Shown here one piece after another: positions 1-8,942 of a stretch of DNA of 64,000 nucleotides. The notes beneath the pieces are model-generated. The model was not told the DNA's origin, did not search any database, and was given only the letters and a program-made list of their open reading frames with translations. Origin of the DNA: Janibacter sp. A1S7 (GTDB lineage Bacteria; Actinomycetota; Actinomycetes; Actinomycetales; Dermatophilaceae). How positions within the stretch are numbered: the first letter of the stretch is position 1; every line of letters starts with the position of its first letter. The stretch lies in the NCBI RefSeq assembly GCF_037198315.1, contig NZ_CP144913.1:1178001-1242000 (forward strand), in the 5' to 3' direction. Made by a program: the position numbers and the translations under genes.

Positions 1-1
1 C

Positions 2-859
2 GACCACCACGTCGAGGAGTCGAACCGGCTCGCTGCGCAACGGGCGGGCATGTCGCCCGAGGACCCCGACTACGCACGGGTCGACCGGCAGTGGCGCGAC
101 GCGGCCGACCAGCGGGAGTTCGCCAAACGGCGCTACCAGAGCGAGGGGGAGCAGGCGACGCTCGACGAGGAGACCATGGCGCGGCGGCTCGACGACCTCG
201 CCTCGAGCTCGACCGACCCGTGGGGCTACGACCTCTTCGAGGGGCTGAGTGCTCTGGGTCGCAGCGGTGCCGTCGACAACCTCGCCATCGACGTCGTGCC
301 GGTCCTGCGACCGATCGGGCTGCTGCAGTTCGCGGACCCGATCGGCACGCTCGGCCTGCGTGCGCTCTACGACCAGGGCAGCTACTCGGGCGCCGGGAAG
401 GCAGCGTGGCAGGCCCTGCGCAACGTGGTGAAGGTCCCCGTGGGCGCCGGCGCCACGGCCGACCAGGCGGTGCGGAGAACCAGACGCGCGAGTGAGACGG
501 CCGCGGCGAAGGCTCGCCACGGCAACCCCGTCCGAGCGTCCGGGAGCGCACCGAAGCGCCTGCGGCACAAGGCCGGGGCCAGGGCCAAGCAGACGACGGC
601 AGGAGCGAGGGTCCGCGCCGCACACGCTGCCCGGGACGCCTTCGACGACGCCACCGGCATCCGACTGATCACCAACATGACCTCCGACTGGGCGGCGATC
701 GCCGGGGCGGGCCACGTGACCACGGGCGTGCACGTCCTGAAGTACTCCGTGGCCTCAGCGGACAAGGTCGACAGCACGATCCGGACCGCCCGGACGACCG
801 GCCAGACGATCAGGAACCGCCGGAAGCCACCCGGTGGAGGTGGACGCGCCGACGACTGA
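2..859 (+). CDS. Hypothetical protein, C-terminal part (5' end outside window)
   Basis: I do not recognise this protein. The frame is open to the left edge of the window, and the residues before the first ATG (position 50) read like normal helical protein. That ATG has no Shine-Dalgarno, so the gene probably starts upstream. The visible 285 residues have an acidic, charged first part, a short hydrophobic stretch around the sequence VVPVLRPIGLLQFADPIGTL, then a very basic Arg/Lys/Ala-rich middle (RTRRAS, KRLRHKAGARAKQ) and a basic Gly-rich C-terminus. No catalytic motif is visible. The basic C-terminal half could bind nucleic acid or a membrane surface, but that is speculation. It is followed by a separate acetyltransferase gene. 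Confidence 0.6.
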   Translation, partial: DHHVEESNRLAAQRAGMSPEDPDYARVDRQWRDAADQREFAKRRYQSEGEQATLDEETMARRLDDLASSSTDPWGYDLFEGLSALGRSGAVDNLAIDVVPVLRPIGLLQFADPIGTLGLRALYDQGSYSGAGKAAWQALRNVVKVPVGAGATADQAVRRTRRASETAAAKARHGNPVRASGSAPKRLRHKAGARAKQTTAGARVRAAHAARDAFDDATGIRLITNMTSDWAAIAGAGHVTTGVHVLKYSVASADKVDSTIRTARTTGQTIRNRRKPPGGGGRADD

Positions 860-925
860 CCAGCGAGTCGGTAGCCACACGAAAAGACATTGCCCGAGCG
901 GCCCCGAGGGCGCAGGATCGGCTGC

Positions 926-2209
926 ATGACCTCAGACGCGCACGCCCCGAGCCCCGTCGCCGTGCGCCGGGTCGACCCGGACAACGCCGCCGAGCTCGAC
1001 GCCGTCCTCGACATGGACCAGCTCGTCTGGGCCGACGACCTGCGCACCCCGCGCTCCCAGGCGCTGGCCGACACCCCCGGCCGGGCCGCGTGGATCGCCT
1101 CGATCGACGGCGAGGACGCCGGTATCGCCGCCTCCTGGGACGTCGAGCTGTCGATCCCCGCGGGAGGTGGGGGTGCCTCCCTTCGACCGGTCGAGGGCCT
1201 GACCTGGGTCGGCGTGCACCCCGACCACCGACGCCGGGGCGTGCTCACTGCGCTCATCCGTGAGCACCTCCGCTGGACCCGGGACGAGCAGGGTCGCTCG
1301 ATCAGCGTCCTCAAGGCCTCCGAGCCGGGGATCTACGGCCGCTTCGGCTACGGCGTGACCAGCTCGACGGTGATGTCCTCCTTCGGGCGCGGCACGACCT
1401 TCGACGCGCCGCCCGCGGTCCGGCAGGTCGCCGACACGACCACCCTGCGTACCACCACGGCGGGCCCCGAGCAGGGGAGGCGCTGGCACCAGCTGGCGAG
1501 GACGTGCGCCCGCACCGGCGCCGGACACATCGTGCGCAGCCTGCCGGACTGCGAGCGGCTGCTCGTCGACCACCCCGAGAGCCGAGGGCCCCGCGAGCCC
1601 GCCCGGCTGCTGTGGGCCACCCGGGACGGCCACGACGTCGGCGCCGCGCACTTCCACCGCACGCCGACGTGGACGCACGGGAAGCCGGACGGCACCGTCG
1701 GCGTCTTCTTCCTCATCTCCACCGACGCGGGCGCGCGGCTGGCGATCGCCGAGCGTCTCGTCGACATCGACCTGATGGGCACCACCGAGTACTGGGTGGC
1801 TCCCGACGACGCCCTCGCGCTGTGGCTGCCCTCGCCCCGGTCCGTCGGAGGCAGCGGGATGGCCGACAACCTCTGGCTGCGGCTCGTGGACCTGCCGGTC
1901 GCGGTCACCGAGCGCGGTCACGCCGCCGACCTGGACGTCGTGGTGGAGGTGCGGGACAGGATCCTGACGGACAACACCGGCACCTGGCGCTGGAGCGCCA
2001 CCGGCGGCGTGGGGACGTGTGTCGACACCGCGGAGGGTGCCGACATCACTCTCGACATCGGTGACCTCGGCGCGGTGTGGCTCGGTGGTCAGACCCTCGG
2101 CGCGCGGGCCGCCGCCGGCTTCGTCACCGAGCACCGCCCCGGCGCCGTGGCCGAGCTCGACGCCGCCCTGCGCACGCCCGTCGGCCCGGTCGGGACGATC
2201 GACTTCTGA
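926..2209 (+). CDS. Eis-type GNAT family N-acetyltransferase
   Basis: A 427-residue protein with the layout of the Eis family: an N-terminal GNAT fold, a second GNAT-like part and a C-terminal sterol-carrier-like domain ending in a free Phe carboxylate (GTIDF). The acetyl-CoA pyrophosphate loop is clear at about residues 97-115 (HPDHRRRGVLTALI). Eis proteins acetylate amines on varied small molecules or proteins using acetyl-CoA; several confer aminoglycoside resistance, but the substrate here cannot be read from sequence. I chose ATG 926 rather than an upstream TTG at 890 because CAGGAT lies 7 nt before it, a spacing that fits a leaderless transcript, and no Shine-Dalgarno supports either start. 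The gene stands alone ahead of hrpA with a 31-bp gap. Confidence 0.85.
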   Translation: MTSDAHAPSPVAVRRVDPDNAAELDAVLDMDQLVWADDLRTPRSQALADTPGRAAWIASIDGEDAGIAASWDVELSIPAGGGGASLRPVEGLTWVGVHPDHRRRGVLTALIREHLRWTRDEQGRSISVLKASEPGIYGRFGYGVTSSTVMSSFGRGTTFDAPPAVRQVADTTTLRTTTAGPEQGRRWHQLARTCARTGAGHIVRSLPDCERLLVDHPESRGPREPARLLWATRDGHDVGAAHFHRTPTWTHGKPDGTVGVFFLISTDAGARLAIAERLVDIDLMGTTEYWVAPDDALALWLPSPRSVGGSGMADNLWLRLVDLPVAVTERGHAADLDVVVEVRDRILTDNTGTWRWSATGGVGTCVDTAEGADITLDIGDLGAVWLGGQTLGARAAAGFVTEHRPGAVAELDAALRTPVGPVGTIDF

Positions 2210-2227
2210 CCGGAACGCCAGCGCACG

Positions 2228-2240
2228 TATCGTGAGCGCC
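2228..2240 (+). promoter_or_regulatory. Candidate leaderless promoter (-10) of hrpA
   Basis: TATCGT at 2228-2233 is followed by 7 nt and the ATG at 2241, with no Shine-Dalgarno. Transcription would begin at or next to the A of the start codon. The -35 region is weak. The same TANNNT-N6/7-ATG layout recurs before yggT, dnaE and the acyl-CoA dehydrogenase at 59876. Confidence 0.45.
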
Positions 2241-5200
2241 ATGCCCACCCCCGTCCGTGAACCCGTTGCGGCGGAGGACCTGCACTACCCCGAGGAGCTA
2301 CCGGTCGTCGCCCGCAGGGACGACATCGCCGAGGCCATCCGCGAGCACCAGGTCGTGATCGTCGCTGGAGAGACCGGGTCCGGCAAGACCACCCAGCTGC
2401 CCAAGATCGCCCTCGAGGTCGGCTGCGGCACCACCGGCCAGATCGGGCACACCCAGCCCCGTCGCATCGCCGCCCGGTCCGTCGCCGAGCGCATCGCGCA
2501 CGAGATGCAGGTCGAGCTCGGTGGGCTCATCGGCTACCAGGTGCGCTTCGCCGACCACAGCAGCGACGCGACCGCGGTCAAGGTGATGACCGACGGCATC
2601 CTGCTGAACGAGATGCAGCGCGACCGGGAGCTGCGCCGCTACGACACGATCATCATCGACGAGGCGCACGAGCGCTCGCTGAACATCGACTTCATCCTCG
2701 GTTACCTCAAGCAGCTGCTGCCGCGCCGACCCGACCTGAAGGTCATCATCACCTCGGCGACGATCGACCCCGAGCGCTTTGCCGCCCACTTCCGCGACGC
2801 CGACGGTGAGCCCGCCCCGATCATCGAGGTGTCCGGGCGCACCTACCCGGTCGAGGTCCGCTACCGCCCGCTGGGTGAAGACGATGGTGAGGACGGCGAC
2901 GGTGATGGTGACATCGACCAGGTCACCGGCATCTGCCGGGCCGTCGAGGAGCTGTGGACGGAGTCAACGAGCACAGCGGATGGCGTCCGAGACATTCTCG
3001 TCTTCCTCTCCGGCGAGCGGGAGATCCGTGACGCGCAGGAGGCCCTGACGTCGATGCACCTGCCGGATACCGAGATCGTCCCGCTCTTCGCCCGGCTGTC
3101 CGCGGCCGAGCAGCACCGGGTCTTCTCCTCGCACCCCGGGCGCCGGATCGTGCTGGCCACCAATGTCGCCGAGACCTCGCTGACCGTGCCCGGCATCCGC
3201 TACGTCATCGACGTCGGCACGGCCCGCATCTCGCGCTACTCCCAGCGCACCAAGGTCCAGCGCCTGCCGATCGAGCGCGTCTCCCGGGCCTCGGCCAACC
3301 AGCGCGCCGGCCGCTGCGGGCGCATCGCCGAGGGCATCTGCATCCGCCTGTACTCGCAGGAGGACTTCGAGTCGCGCCCCGAGTTCACCGACCCGGAGAT
3401 CCTGCGCACCAACCTCGCCAGCGTCATCCTGCAGATGACCTCCCTCGGCCTCGGGGACGTGGCCCGCTTCCCCTTCGTGGAACCACCGGATGCGCGCCAG
3501 ATCACCGACGGCGTCCGCCTCCTGCAGGAGCTGCAGGCCGTCGACACCGAGCGGACCGCGCCCACGGGGGCGAAGGGGGGCACCCGCGGGCGGCGCGGCG
3601 GCGGCCGGCGCCTGACGCCGACCGGCAAGACCCTCGCCCGACTGCCGCTCGATCCGCGCCTGGGACGGATGCTCATCGAGGCCGACCGACTGGGCTGCAC
3701 CACCGAGGTACTGGTCATCGTCGCCGCGATGTCGATCCAGGACCCACGCGAACGGCCTGTCGACAAGCGTGCGCAGGCCGACCAGCAGCACGCGCGCTTC
3801 CGGCAGGAGGGGTCGGACTTCGCCGGCTGGTGGAACCTGTGGACCTACCTGAAGGACCAGCAGAAGGCCTTGTCCGGCAGCGCCTTCCGCCGGATGTGCA
3901 AGCGCGAGTACCTGCACTACCTGCGCATCCGCGAATGGCAGGACCTGCACGCCCAGCTCGTGCGCGCCGCCAAGCAGCGCAAGCTCGACACCAGGCAGCG
4001 CACCGTCGCCCACGACGCCGAGCCGGACTGGGACACCATCCACCAGGCACTGCTGACCGGCCTGCTCAGCCACGTCGGCCTGCGGGACGAGGAGAAGCGC
4101 GACTACCTCGGCGCCCGCGGCGCCCGCTTCTCCATCCAGCCGGGGACGACCAACTTCAAGCGACAACCCCCCTTCGTCATGGCGGGGGAGCTCGTCGAGA
4201 CCTCGCGGCTGTGGGCCCGCTCGAGCGCCCGGATCGACCCCGTCTGGGCCGAGCGGGCCGGCGCCCACCTGGTCAAGCGGACCTACTCCGAGCCGCGCTG
4301 GAGCAAGAAGGCCGCGTCGGTCCTGGCGACCGAGCGGGTGACCCTCTTCGGCGTGCCGCTCGTCGTCGGTCGACCTGTCTCCTACGGCAGGATCGACCCC
4401 GTCGTCAGCCGGGAGCTGTTCATCCGACACGCGCTCGTCGAGGGCGACTGGGACGGCCGGCACGACTTCCTCGCAGCCAACCGCACGCTGGTGCGCCGCC
4501 TCGAGCAGCTCGAGGAGCGGGCCCGCCGCCGCGACCTGCTCGTCGACGAGGAGGACATCGCCGCGTTCTACGACGAGCGCCTCCCCGCGGAGATCGTCTC
4601 CGGCGCGCACTTCGACTCGTGGTGGAAGAAGGCGCGCCACGAGCAGCCCGAGCTGCTCACCCTCACCGAGGAGCTGCTCACCCGCACCGGCGCCGAGGCG
4701 GTGAGCACGAGCGACTACCCGAAGCGCTGGCGCAGCGACGGCCTCGAGCTCGCCGTCACCTACCAGTTCGAGCCCGGCCAGGAGGACGACGGCGTCACCG
4801 TGCACGTGCCGGTCGCCGTGCTCAACCAGCTGACCCCGGACGGCTTCGACTGGCAGGTGCCGGGCCTGCGCGCCGAGCTCGTGGCGGCTCTGATCAAGTC
4901 CCTGCCCAAGGCCACGCGCCGCCACCTCGTGCCCGCCCCCGACCACGCCCGCGCCGCCCTGGCCGAGCTCGACCCGGACGCCGGGACTGCGATCACCGGT
5001 CAGCTGTCGAGCGTTCTGGGCCGACGTGCCGGGGTGCGCATCGACGAGGGGGAGTGGGACTGGACGAAGGTCCCGGACCACCTGCGCGTGACCTTCGCCG
5101 TCGAGGACCAGCGCCGTCGGCGCCTCGGACGCGGCAAGGACCTCACCGAGCTCGCCGAGCAGATGGCCGGCCACCTGCAGCAGCGGATGTCGCGCGCCGG

Positions 5201-6080
5201 CGCCTCCATCGAGCGCACCGGCCTGACCGGCTGGGACATCGACGACCTGCCGGAGACCTTCACCACCAGGGCGGGCAAGCACACCGTGGTCGGCTACCCC
5301 GCCCTCGTGGACGACGGGGGATCGGTCGCCCTGCGCGTGCTGCCCGACGAGCAGCAGGCCCGTGCCGCGCACCGCGACGGAGTGCGCCGCCTGCTCCTGC
5401 TGAACACCAGCCCACCCTGGAAGCGCGTCCTCGCCCGCCTGACCAATGCGCAGAAGCTCGCTCTCGCGGACAATCCGCACGGCTCCGTCCCCACGCTCCT
5501 CGAGGACGCGCTCGCCGCCGCCGTCGACGACATCGTCGCCCAGCACGTCGACGGGCCGGTGCGCACCAACGCCGCCTTCGAGGAGGCGTTGGCCGCCACC
5601 CGCACGCACGTCGCCCAGCGGGTGCTGACGATCGTCGCCGAGGTCGAGCCGGTGCTCGCCCAGCGAAGCGAGGTGCTGCGGCTGCTGGACCGGATGCAGG
5701 CCCCGACGCTGACGGCGACCGTGGCCGATGCCCGCGCCCAGCTCGACGGGCTGGTGCGACCCGACTTCATCGCCGACACCGGCGTGGCGAGGCTGCCCGA
5801 CCTGCGCCGCTACCTGCGCGGGATCCTCGTCCGCCTGGAGCGGGCCGCGGAGAACCCGCGTCGTGACGCCGGCCACCGGGAGGCGATCGACTCCGTGGAG
5901 TCCGCCTACGCCGACCTGCTCGAGGCGTTGACCCCCCTTCGTCGTCGGGCGCAGGACGTCGTCGACATCGGCTGGATGATCGAGGAGCTGCGCGTCTCCC
6001 TCTTCGCCCAGTCCCTGGGGACCGCCTACTCGGTCTCCGCGAAACGCGTGCGCGCCGCCATCGCCGCGGTCCCCACCTGA
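2241..6080 (+). CDS. hrpA: ATP-dependent RNA helicase HrpA (DEAH box)
   Basis: A 1279-residue DEAH-box helicase, the usual HrpA length (about 1300). Walker A GETGSGKT is at residues 43-50, the DEAH box at 140-143, the SAT motif follows (ITSATIDPERF), and motif VI appears as QRAGRCGR. The helicase core, winged-helix and ratchet parts come first and the long C-terminal half matches the DUF3418 region of HrpA. HrpA unwinds RNA/RNP structures and rescues stalled ribosomes in E. coli. There is a charged Gly/Arg insert (GGTRGRRGGGRR) near residues 445-457. The frame extends upstream inside the Eis gene, but ATG 2241 sits directly after a -10-like element and is the first residue of the conserved N-terminus. 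Confidence 0.95.
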   Translation: MPTPVREPVAAEDLHYPEELPVVARRDDIAEAIREHQVVIVAGETGSGKTTQLPKIALEVGCGTTGQIGHTQPRRIAARSVAERIAHEMQVELGGLIGYQVRFADHSSDATAVKVMTDGILLNEMQRDRELRRYDTIIIDEAHERSLNIDFILGYLKQLLPRRPDLKVIITSATIDPERFAAHFRDADGEPAPIIEVSGRTYPVEVRYRPLGEDDGEDGDGDGDIDQVTGICRAVEELWTESTSTADGVRDILVFLSGEREIRDAQEALTSMHLPDTEIVPLFARLSAAEQHRVFSSHPGRRIVLATNVAETSLTVPGIRYVIDVGTARISRYSQRTKVQRLPIERVSRASANQRAGRCGRIAEGICIRLYSQEDFESRPEFTDPEILRTNLASVILQMTSLGLGDVARFPFVEPPDARQITDGVRLLQELQAVDTERTAPTGAKGGTRGRRGGGRRLTPTGKTLARLPLDPRLGRMLIEADRLGCTTEVLVIVAAMSIQDPRERPVDKRAQADQQHARFRQEGSDFAGWWNLWTYLKDQQKALSGSAFRRMCKREYLHYLRIREWQDLHAQLVRAAKQRKLDTRQRTVAHDAEPDWDTIHQALLTGLLSHVGLRDEEKRDYLGARGARFSIQPGTTNFKRQPPFVMAGELVETSRLWARSSARIDPVWAERAGAHLVKRTYSEPRWSKKAASVLATERVTLFGVPLVVGRPVSYGRIDPVVSRELFIRHALVEGDWDGRHDFLAANRTLVRRLEQLEERARRRDLLVDEEDIAAFYDERLPAEIVSGAHFDSWWKKARHEQPELLTLTEELLTRTGAEAVSTSDYPKRWRSDGLELAVTYQFEPGQEDDGVTVHVPVAVLNQLTPDGFDWQVPGLRAELVAALIKSLPKATRRHLVPAPDHARAALAELDPDAGTAITGQLSSVLGRRAGVRIDEGEWDWTKVPDHLRVTFAVEDQRRRRLGRGKDLTELAEQMAGHLQQRMSRAGASIERTGLTGWDIDDLPETFTTRAGKHTVVGYPALVDDGGSVALRVLPDEQQARAAHRDGVRRLLLLNTSPPWKRVLARLTNAQKLALADNPHGSVPTLLEDALAAAVDDIVAQHVDGPVRTNAAFEEALAATRTHVAQRVLTIVAEVEPVLAQRSEVLRLLDRMQAPTLTATVADARAQLDGLVRPDFIADTGVARLPDLRRYLRGILVRLERAAENPRRDAGHREAIDSVESAYADLLEALTPLRRRAQDVVDIGWMIEELRVSLFAQSLGTAYSVSAKRVRAAIAAVPT

Positions 6081-6167
6081 TACGAACTGCTGCAGGCTCG
6101 AGTTCGTATTGCCAGCCGCAGCACGAGGTGCTGCTGACTCAACGAAGTGCTGCCAGCAGCACTTCGT
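6081..6167. other. Three tandem hairpins after hrpA
   Basis: Three consecutive inverted repeats fill the space after the hrpA stop: TACGAACT (6081-6088) with AGTTCGTA (6101-6108); GCAGCAC (6118-6124) with GTGCTGC (6128-6134); and ACGAAGTGCTG (6142-6152) with CAGCACTTCGT (6157-6167), an 11-bp perfect stem with a 4-nt loop. None has a T-run, so an intrinsic terminator of the E. coli type is not shown. They may act as a transcript 3' end or be a REP-like element. Confidence 0.5.
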
Positions 6168-6245
6168 CGGGGCTCCGCGGATGGAATGGCTCCACCGGCG
6201 CGGATGTTGACACAATGGATGAAGAACCGACAAGGAGGACCTGAC

Positions 6246-7160
6246 GTGGCCGAGCGCCTCTACCGTTACGAGGTCGACACCGATCCCGCTTCCCTCGAGC
6301 CGGGGCCGATGATCGTCGCCTTCGACGGCTTCTTCGACGCCGGGATGGCCCAGCGCCTCCTCGTCGACCACCTCCTCGAGGTGAGCGAGCCGACCGTCGT
6401 CGCATCCTTCGACGTGGACTCCCTCGTGGACTACCGCAGTCGGCGGCCGGTGGTGACCTTCGACGCCAACCGGTACACCGACTACAACGACCCGGCGCTG
6501 GTGCTGTACCGCCTGGACGACCGGGACGGGCAGAGCTACTACATCCTCACCGGTCCGGAGCCGGACTACCGGTGGGAGGCGATGATCCGCGCGGTCACCA
6601 CGCTCATGGACGAAGTCGGAATCACCCTGGCGGTGCACGCCCACGGCATCCCCATGGCGGTGCCGCACACCCGGCCGGTCGGCATGACGGTCCACGGCAG
6701 CGACGAGCGCCTCATCGGCGAGCACAAGCCGGTCTTCGGCACCGTCCAGGTCCCGGCGAGCCTGGCCGCCCTGCTCGAGCTGCGGCTGGGGGAGTCCGGC
6801 CGCGATGCCGTCGGTTTCAGCCTGCACGTGCCGCACTACCTCGCCCAGTCGACCTTCCACGACGCGGCACTGACCGCGCTCAACGCGATCGTCGACGTCA
6901 CCGGCCTCAACCTGGCCAACGACGCACTCGCGGAGGCCGCCCGCGAGGGTCGGCTGCAGATCGAGCGTGAGGTCGAGGAGAACGACGAGGTCCGCGAGGC
7001 CGTCCAGGCGCTCGAGCGCCAGTACGACGTGCACCTGCGCGGGCTCGAGCGGCCCAGCCTGCTCGCCGGCGAGGGGCAGGACCTGCCCTCCGCGGACCAA
7101 CTCGGCGCGGAGTTCGAGGACTTCCTGCGCACCCGGGACGACTCCTCCGACTCCCAGTAG
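6246..7160 (+). CDS. PAC2 family protein (proteasome assembly chaperone-like fold)
   Basis: A 304-residue PAC2-family protein. The recognisable signature is the N-terminal FDGFFDAGMAQRLLVDHLL, followed by DVDSLVDYRSRRP and a central TVHGSDERLIGEHKPVFG. Actinobacterial PAC2 proteins resemble archaeal and eukaryotic proteasome assembly chaperones; their own role is not established. The C-terminal third (from about residue 250) is charged and predicted helical (EREVEENDEVREAVQALE). GTG 6246 is chosen because AAGGAGG at 6232-6238 is ideally spaced; longer in-frame starts would run through the hairpin region after hrpA. The gene is convergent with the polymerase gene, and the two stop codons abut (7160/7161) with no room for a terminator. 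Confidence 0.85.
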   Translation: MAERLYRYEVDTDPASLEPGPMIVAFDGFFDAGMAQRLLVDHLLEVSEPTVVASFDVDSLVDYRSRRPVVTFDANRYTDYNDPALVLYRLDDRDGQSYYILTGPEPDYRWEAMIRAVTTLMDEVGITLAVHAHGIPMAVPHTRPVGMTVHGSDERLIGEHKPVFGTVQVPASLAALLELRLGESGRDAVGFSLHVPHYLAQSTFHDAALTALNAIVDVTGLNLANDALAEAAREGRLQIEREVEENDEVREAVQALERQYDVHLRGLERPSLLAGEGQDLPSADQLGAEFEDFLRTRDDSSDSQ

Positions 7161-8831
7161 CTACGTCGCCTCGGACCACCGCCGCACGAGCGAGGTGTCG
7201 GCGACGAAGCGCACCTGCTCGCCGCCCAGCCAGCGCCGTGCCGCGTCGGTGAGCGCTTGGTCGACCGCTGCCGCGGCCTGCTCGGCGTGCTCCTGCGGGA
7301 CGTGGACGAGCAGCTCGTCGTGCAGGCACAGCACGATCCGGGAGGGAAGGGGGCGCACCGCCACCCGCACGGTCGCCGCCCAGGCCTTGAACAGCTCGGC
7401 CGCCGACCCCTGGATCACGGCGTTGCGCGCGAATCGGCCGCGTGCAGCGGAGACGGCTTCGCCCCCGTCATGCTCGTTGCCACCACCGCCGGGATGGTCC
7501 GTGCGCACGAGACGCCCGCCGAAGGTCACCACCGGCTCCCCGCGCCGGCCGGCCTCCTGCGCCCGCTGCAGGTGCGCCATCGCCACCGGGTACTCCCGCT
7601 CGAGCCCGCGCAGCGCCTCCGCGGCCGGGCCGGAGCGCTGGCCGTACATTGCCGCGAGCACGGCGATCTTCGCGATCGAGCGCTCCACCCCCAGCTGCGC
7701 GGCGACAGGGGAGTAGAGGTCGTCCTCGCGGGTCGCCGCGGCAAAGGCCGGGTCGCCCGAGACCGCCGCCAGCACCCGCGGCTCGACCTGCCCGAGGTCG
7801 GCGCGCACGAAGACCCAGCCGTCATCGGCGGCGACCGCCGACCGCAGCTCGGCGGGCAGGTTGTGCAGCCCGGCCTGCGCGGTCATCCGGCCGGCCGCGC
7901 CGTCGCAGGCCGCCCACCGGCCGCGCAACCGGTCATCGCTGCCGACGTGCTCGCGCAGCCACCGCCAGCCGTAGGTGGTCGCGATCCGTTCCTTCTTGCG
8001 CCACTCGAGCAGCGCCGGGACCACCGGGTGGGCGCTCACCTGGGCCTCGAGGACCCACTTGCGGGTCGAGGGCACGTCGACGCCGGCGCGGGCGAGCATC
8101 GTCTTGACCTGGGCCGGGTTGCGCAGGTCGACGTGACCCGTGCCCGGCAGCGCAGCGAGGACCGGTGCGTCGCGCACCTGCCGGGACGCGAGCTCCTCGG
8201 CGACGTCGTGCGGCTCGGGGCCGGCAGCCGCGGTGACCAGTCGGCGCGCAGCCTCCCGGTCGATGGGCAGGCCGGCGGCCTCCAGCTCGACACACAGGAC
8301 CGCGGCAGCAGACTCGGCGCATGCCGTGGCGACCGCACGAGGACCGGTGGCGGACCTGGCTTCGTGCTGGTGGCGAGCGACCTGCCGGGCCGCGTCCGCG
8401 AAGGCGGCACACCGCTGCGGTGTCGTCAACCACGCGCCGGAGACCGCGTCCGCGCGCAGGTGCCCGTCCGGACGGATCAGGTCCTCCGGGGGCAGCTCGT
8501 CGGGGAGCAGGTCGAAGAGGTCCCCGGTGGGTGCACTGGGCACCCCCTGCGGGTCCAGGCCGTGCGCGGCGGCCCAGGCCACCTCGGGCCCGGCCGCCCA
8601 TCCACCATGGATGAGGCGGTGCCCCTCCGCGACGTCCCACGTGCGGTCCAGACGCGCGCCGGTGCGGATGGCCGGCGCGACCGCGTCGGCCGACCACGTC
8701 ACCCACCGGATGGTGGGATCGAGCGCTGCCACGAGCGATGCGAGGTCGGTCGTGGGCACCGCAGGGGAGTGCGGAGGCAGCACAGCGCCGACGCCGTCCA
8801 CACCGATGACGACGGCCCCGAGATCCTCCAC
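7161..8831 (-). CDS. Family A DNA polymerase, stand-alone 'bifunctional 3'-5' exonuclease/DNA polymerase' type
   Basis: A 556-residue relative of the polymerase domain of DNA polymerase I. It lacks the 5' nuclease domain and is far shorter than PolA (about 900). Motif A is DLGQVEPR (from about residue 345; canonical DYSQIELR), so the metal-binding Asp, the Gln and the steric-gate Glu are kept. Motif B reads RSIAKIAVLAAMYG, with the Arg, Lys and Tyr-Gly of the fingers helix. Motif C is HDE at 504-506. The N-terminal half aligns in position with the exonuclease domain, but I cannot identify its carboxylates. Such proteins are common second PolA paralogues in Actinobacteria and probably act in repair; this is inference. 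GTG 8831 is the start best placed before the conserved GAVVIGVDGVG. Confidence 0.8.
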   Translation of the reverse strand: MEDLGAVVIGVDGVGAVLPPHSPAVPTTDLASLVAALDPTIRWVTWSADAVAPAIRTGARLDRTWDVAEGHRLIHGGWAAGPEVAWAAAHGLDPQGVPSAPTGDLFDLLPDELPPEDLIRPDGHLRADAVSGAWLTTPQRCAAFADAARQVARHQHEARSATGPRAVATACAESAAAVLCVELEAAGLPIDREAARRLVTAAAGPEPHDVAEELASRQVRDAPVLAALPGTGHVDLRNPAQVKTMLARAGVDVPSTRKWVLEAQVSAHPVVPALLEWRKKERIATTYGWRWLREHVGSDDRLRGRWAACDGAAGRMTAQAGLHNLPAELRSAVAADDGWVFVRADLGQVEPRVLAAVSGDPAFAAATREDDLYSPVAAQLGVERSIAKIAVLAAMYGQRSGPAAEALRGLEREYPVAMAHLQRAQEAGRRGEPVVTFGGRLVRTDHPGGGGNEHDGGEAVSAARGRFARNAVIQGSAAELFKAWAATVRVAVRPLPSRIVLCLHDELLVHVPQEHAEQAAAAVDQALTDAARRWLGGEQVRFVADTSLVRRWSEAT

Positions 8832-8942
8832 AGCAGCGAGGCTACCGGCGTGATGTGACACTCCTTCCCGCGCACGGTCGCTGCAGCTGCTGCATGGCAG
8901 GATCGACGGTGACACACCGCCCGCACCACCAAAGGACGTCAC

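Noticed and set aside
2964..7100. Open antisense frame of 1378 codons opposite hrpA and the PAC2 gene
   Set aside because: It is the complement of conserved coding sequence; such long antisense frames are expected at this GC content, and its translation is low-complexity with no motif.
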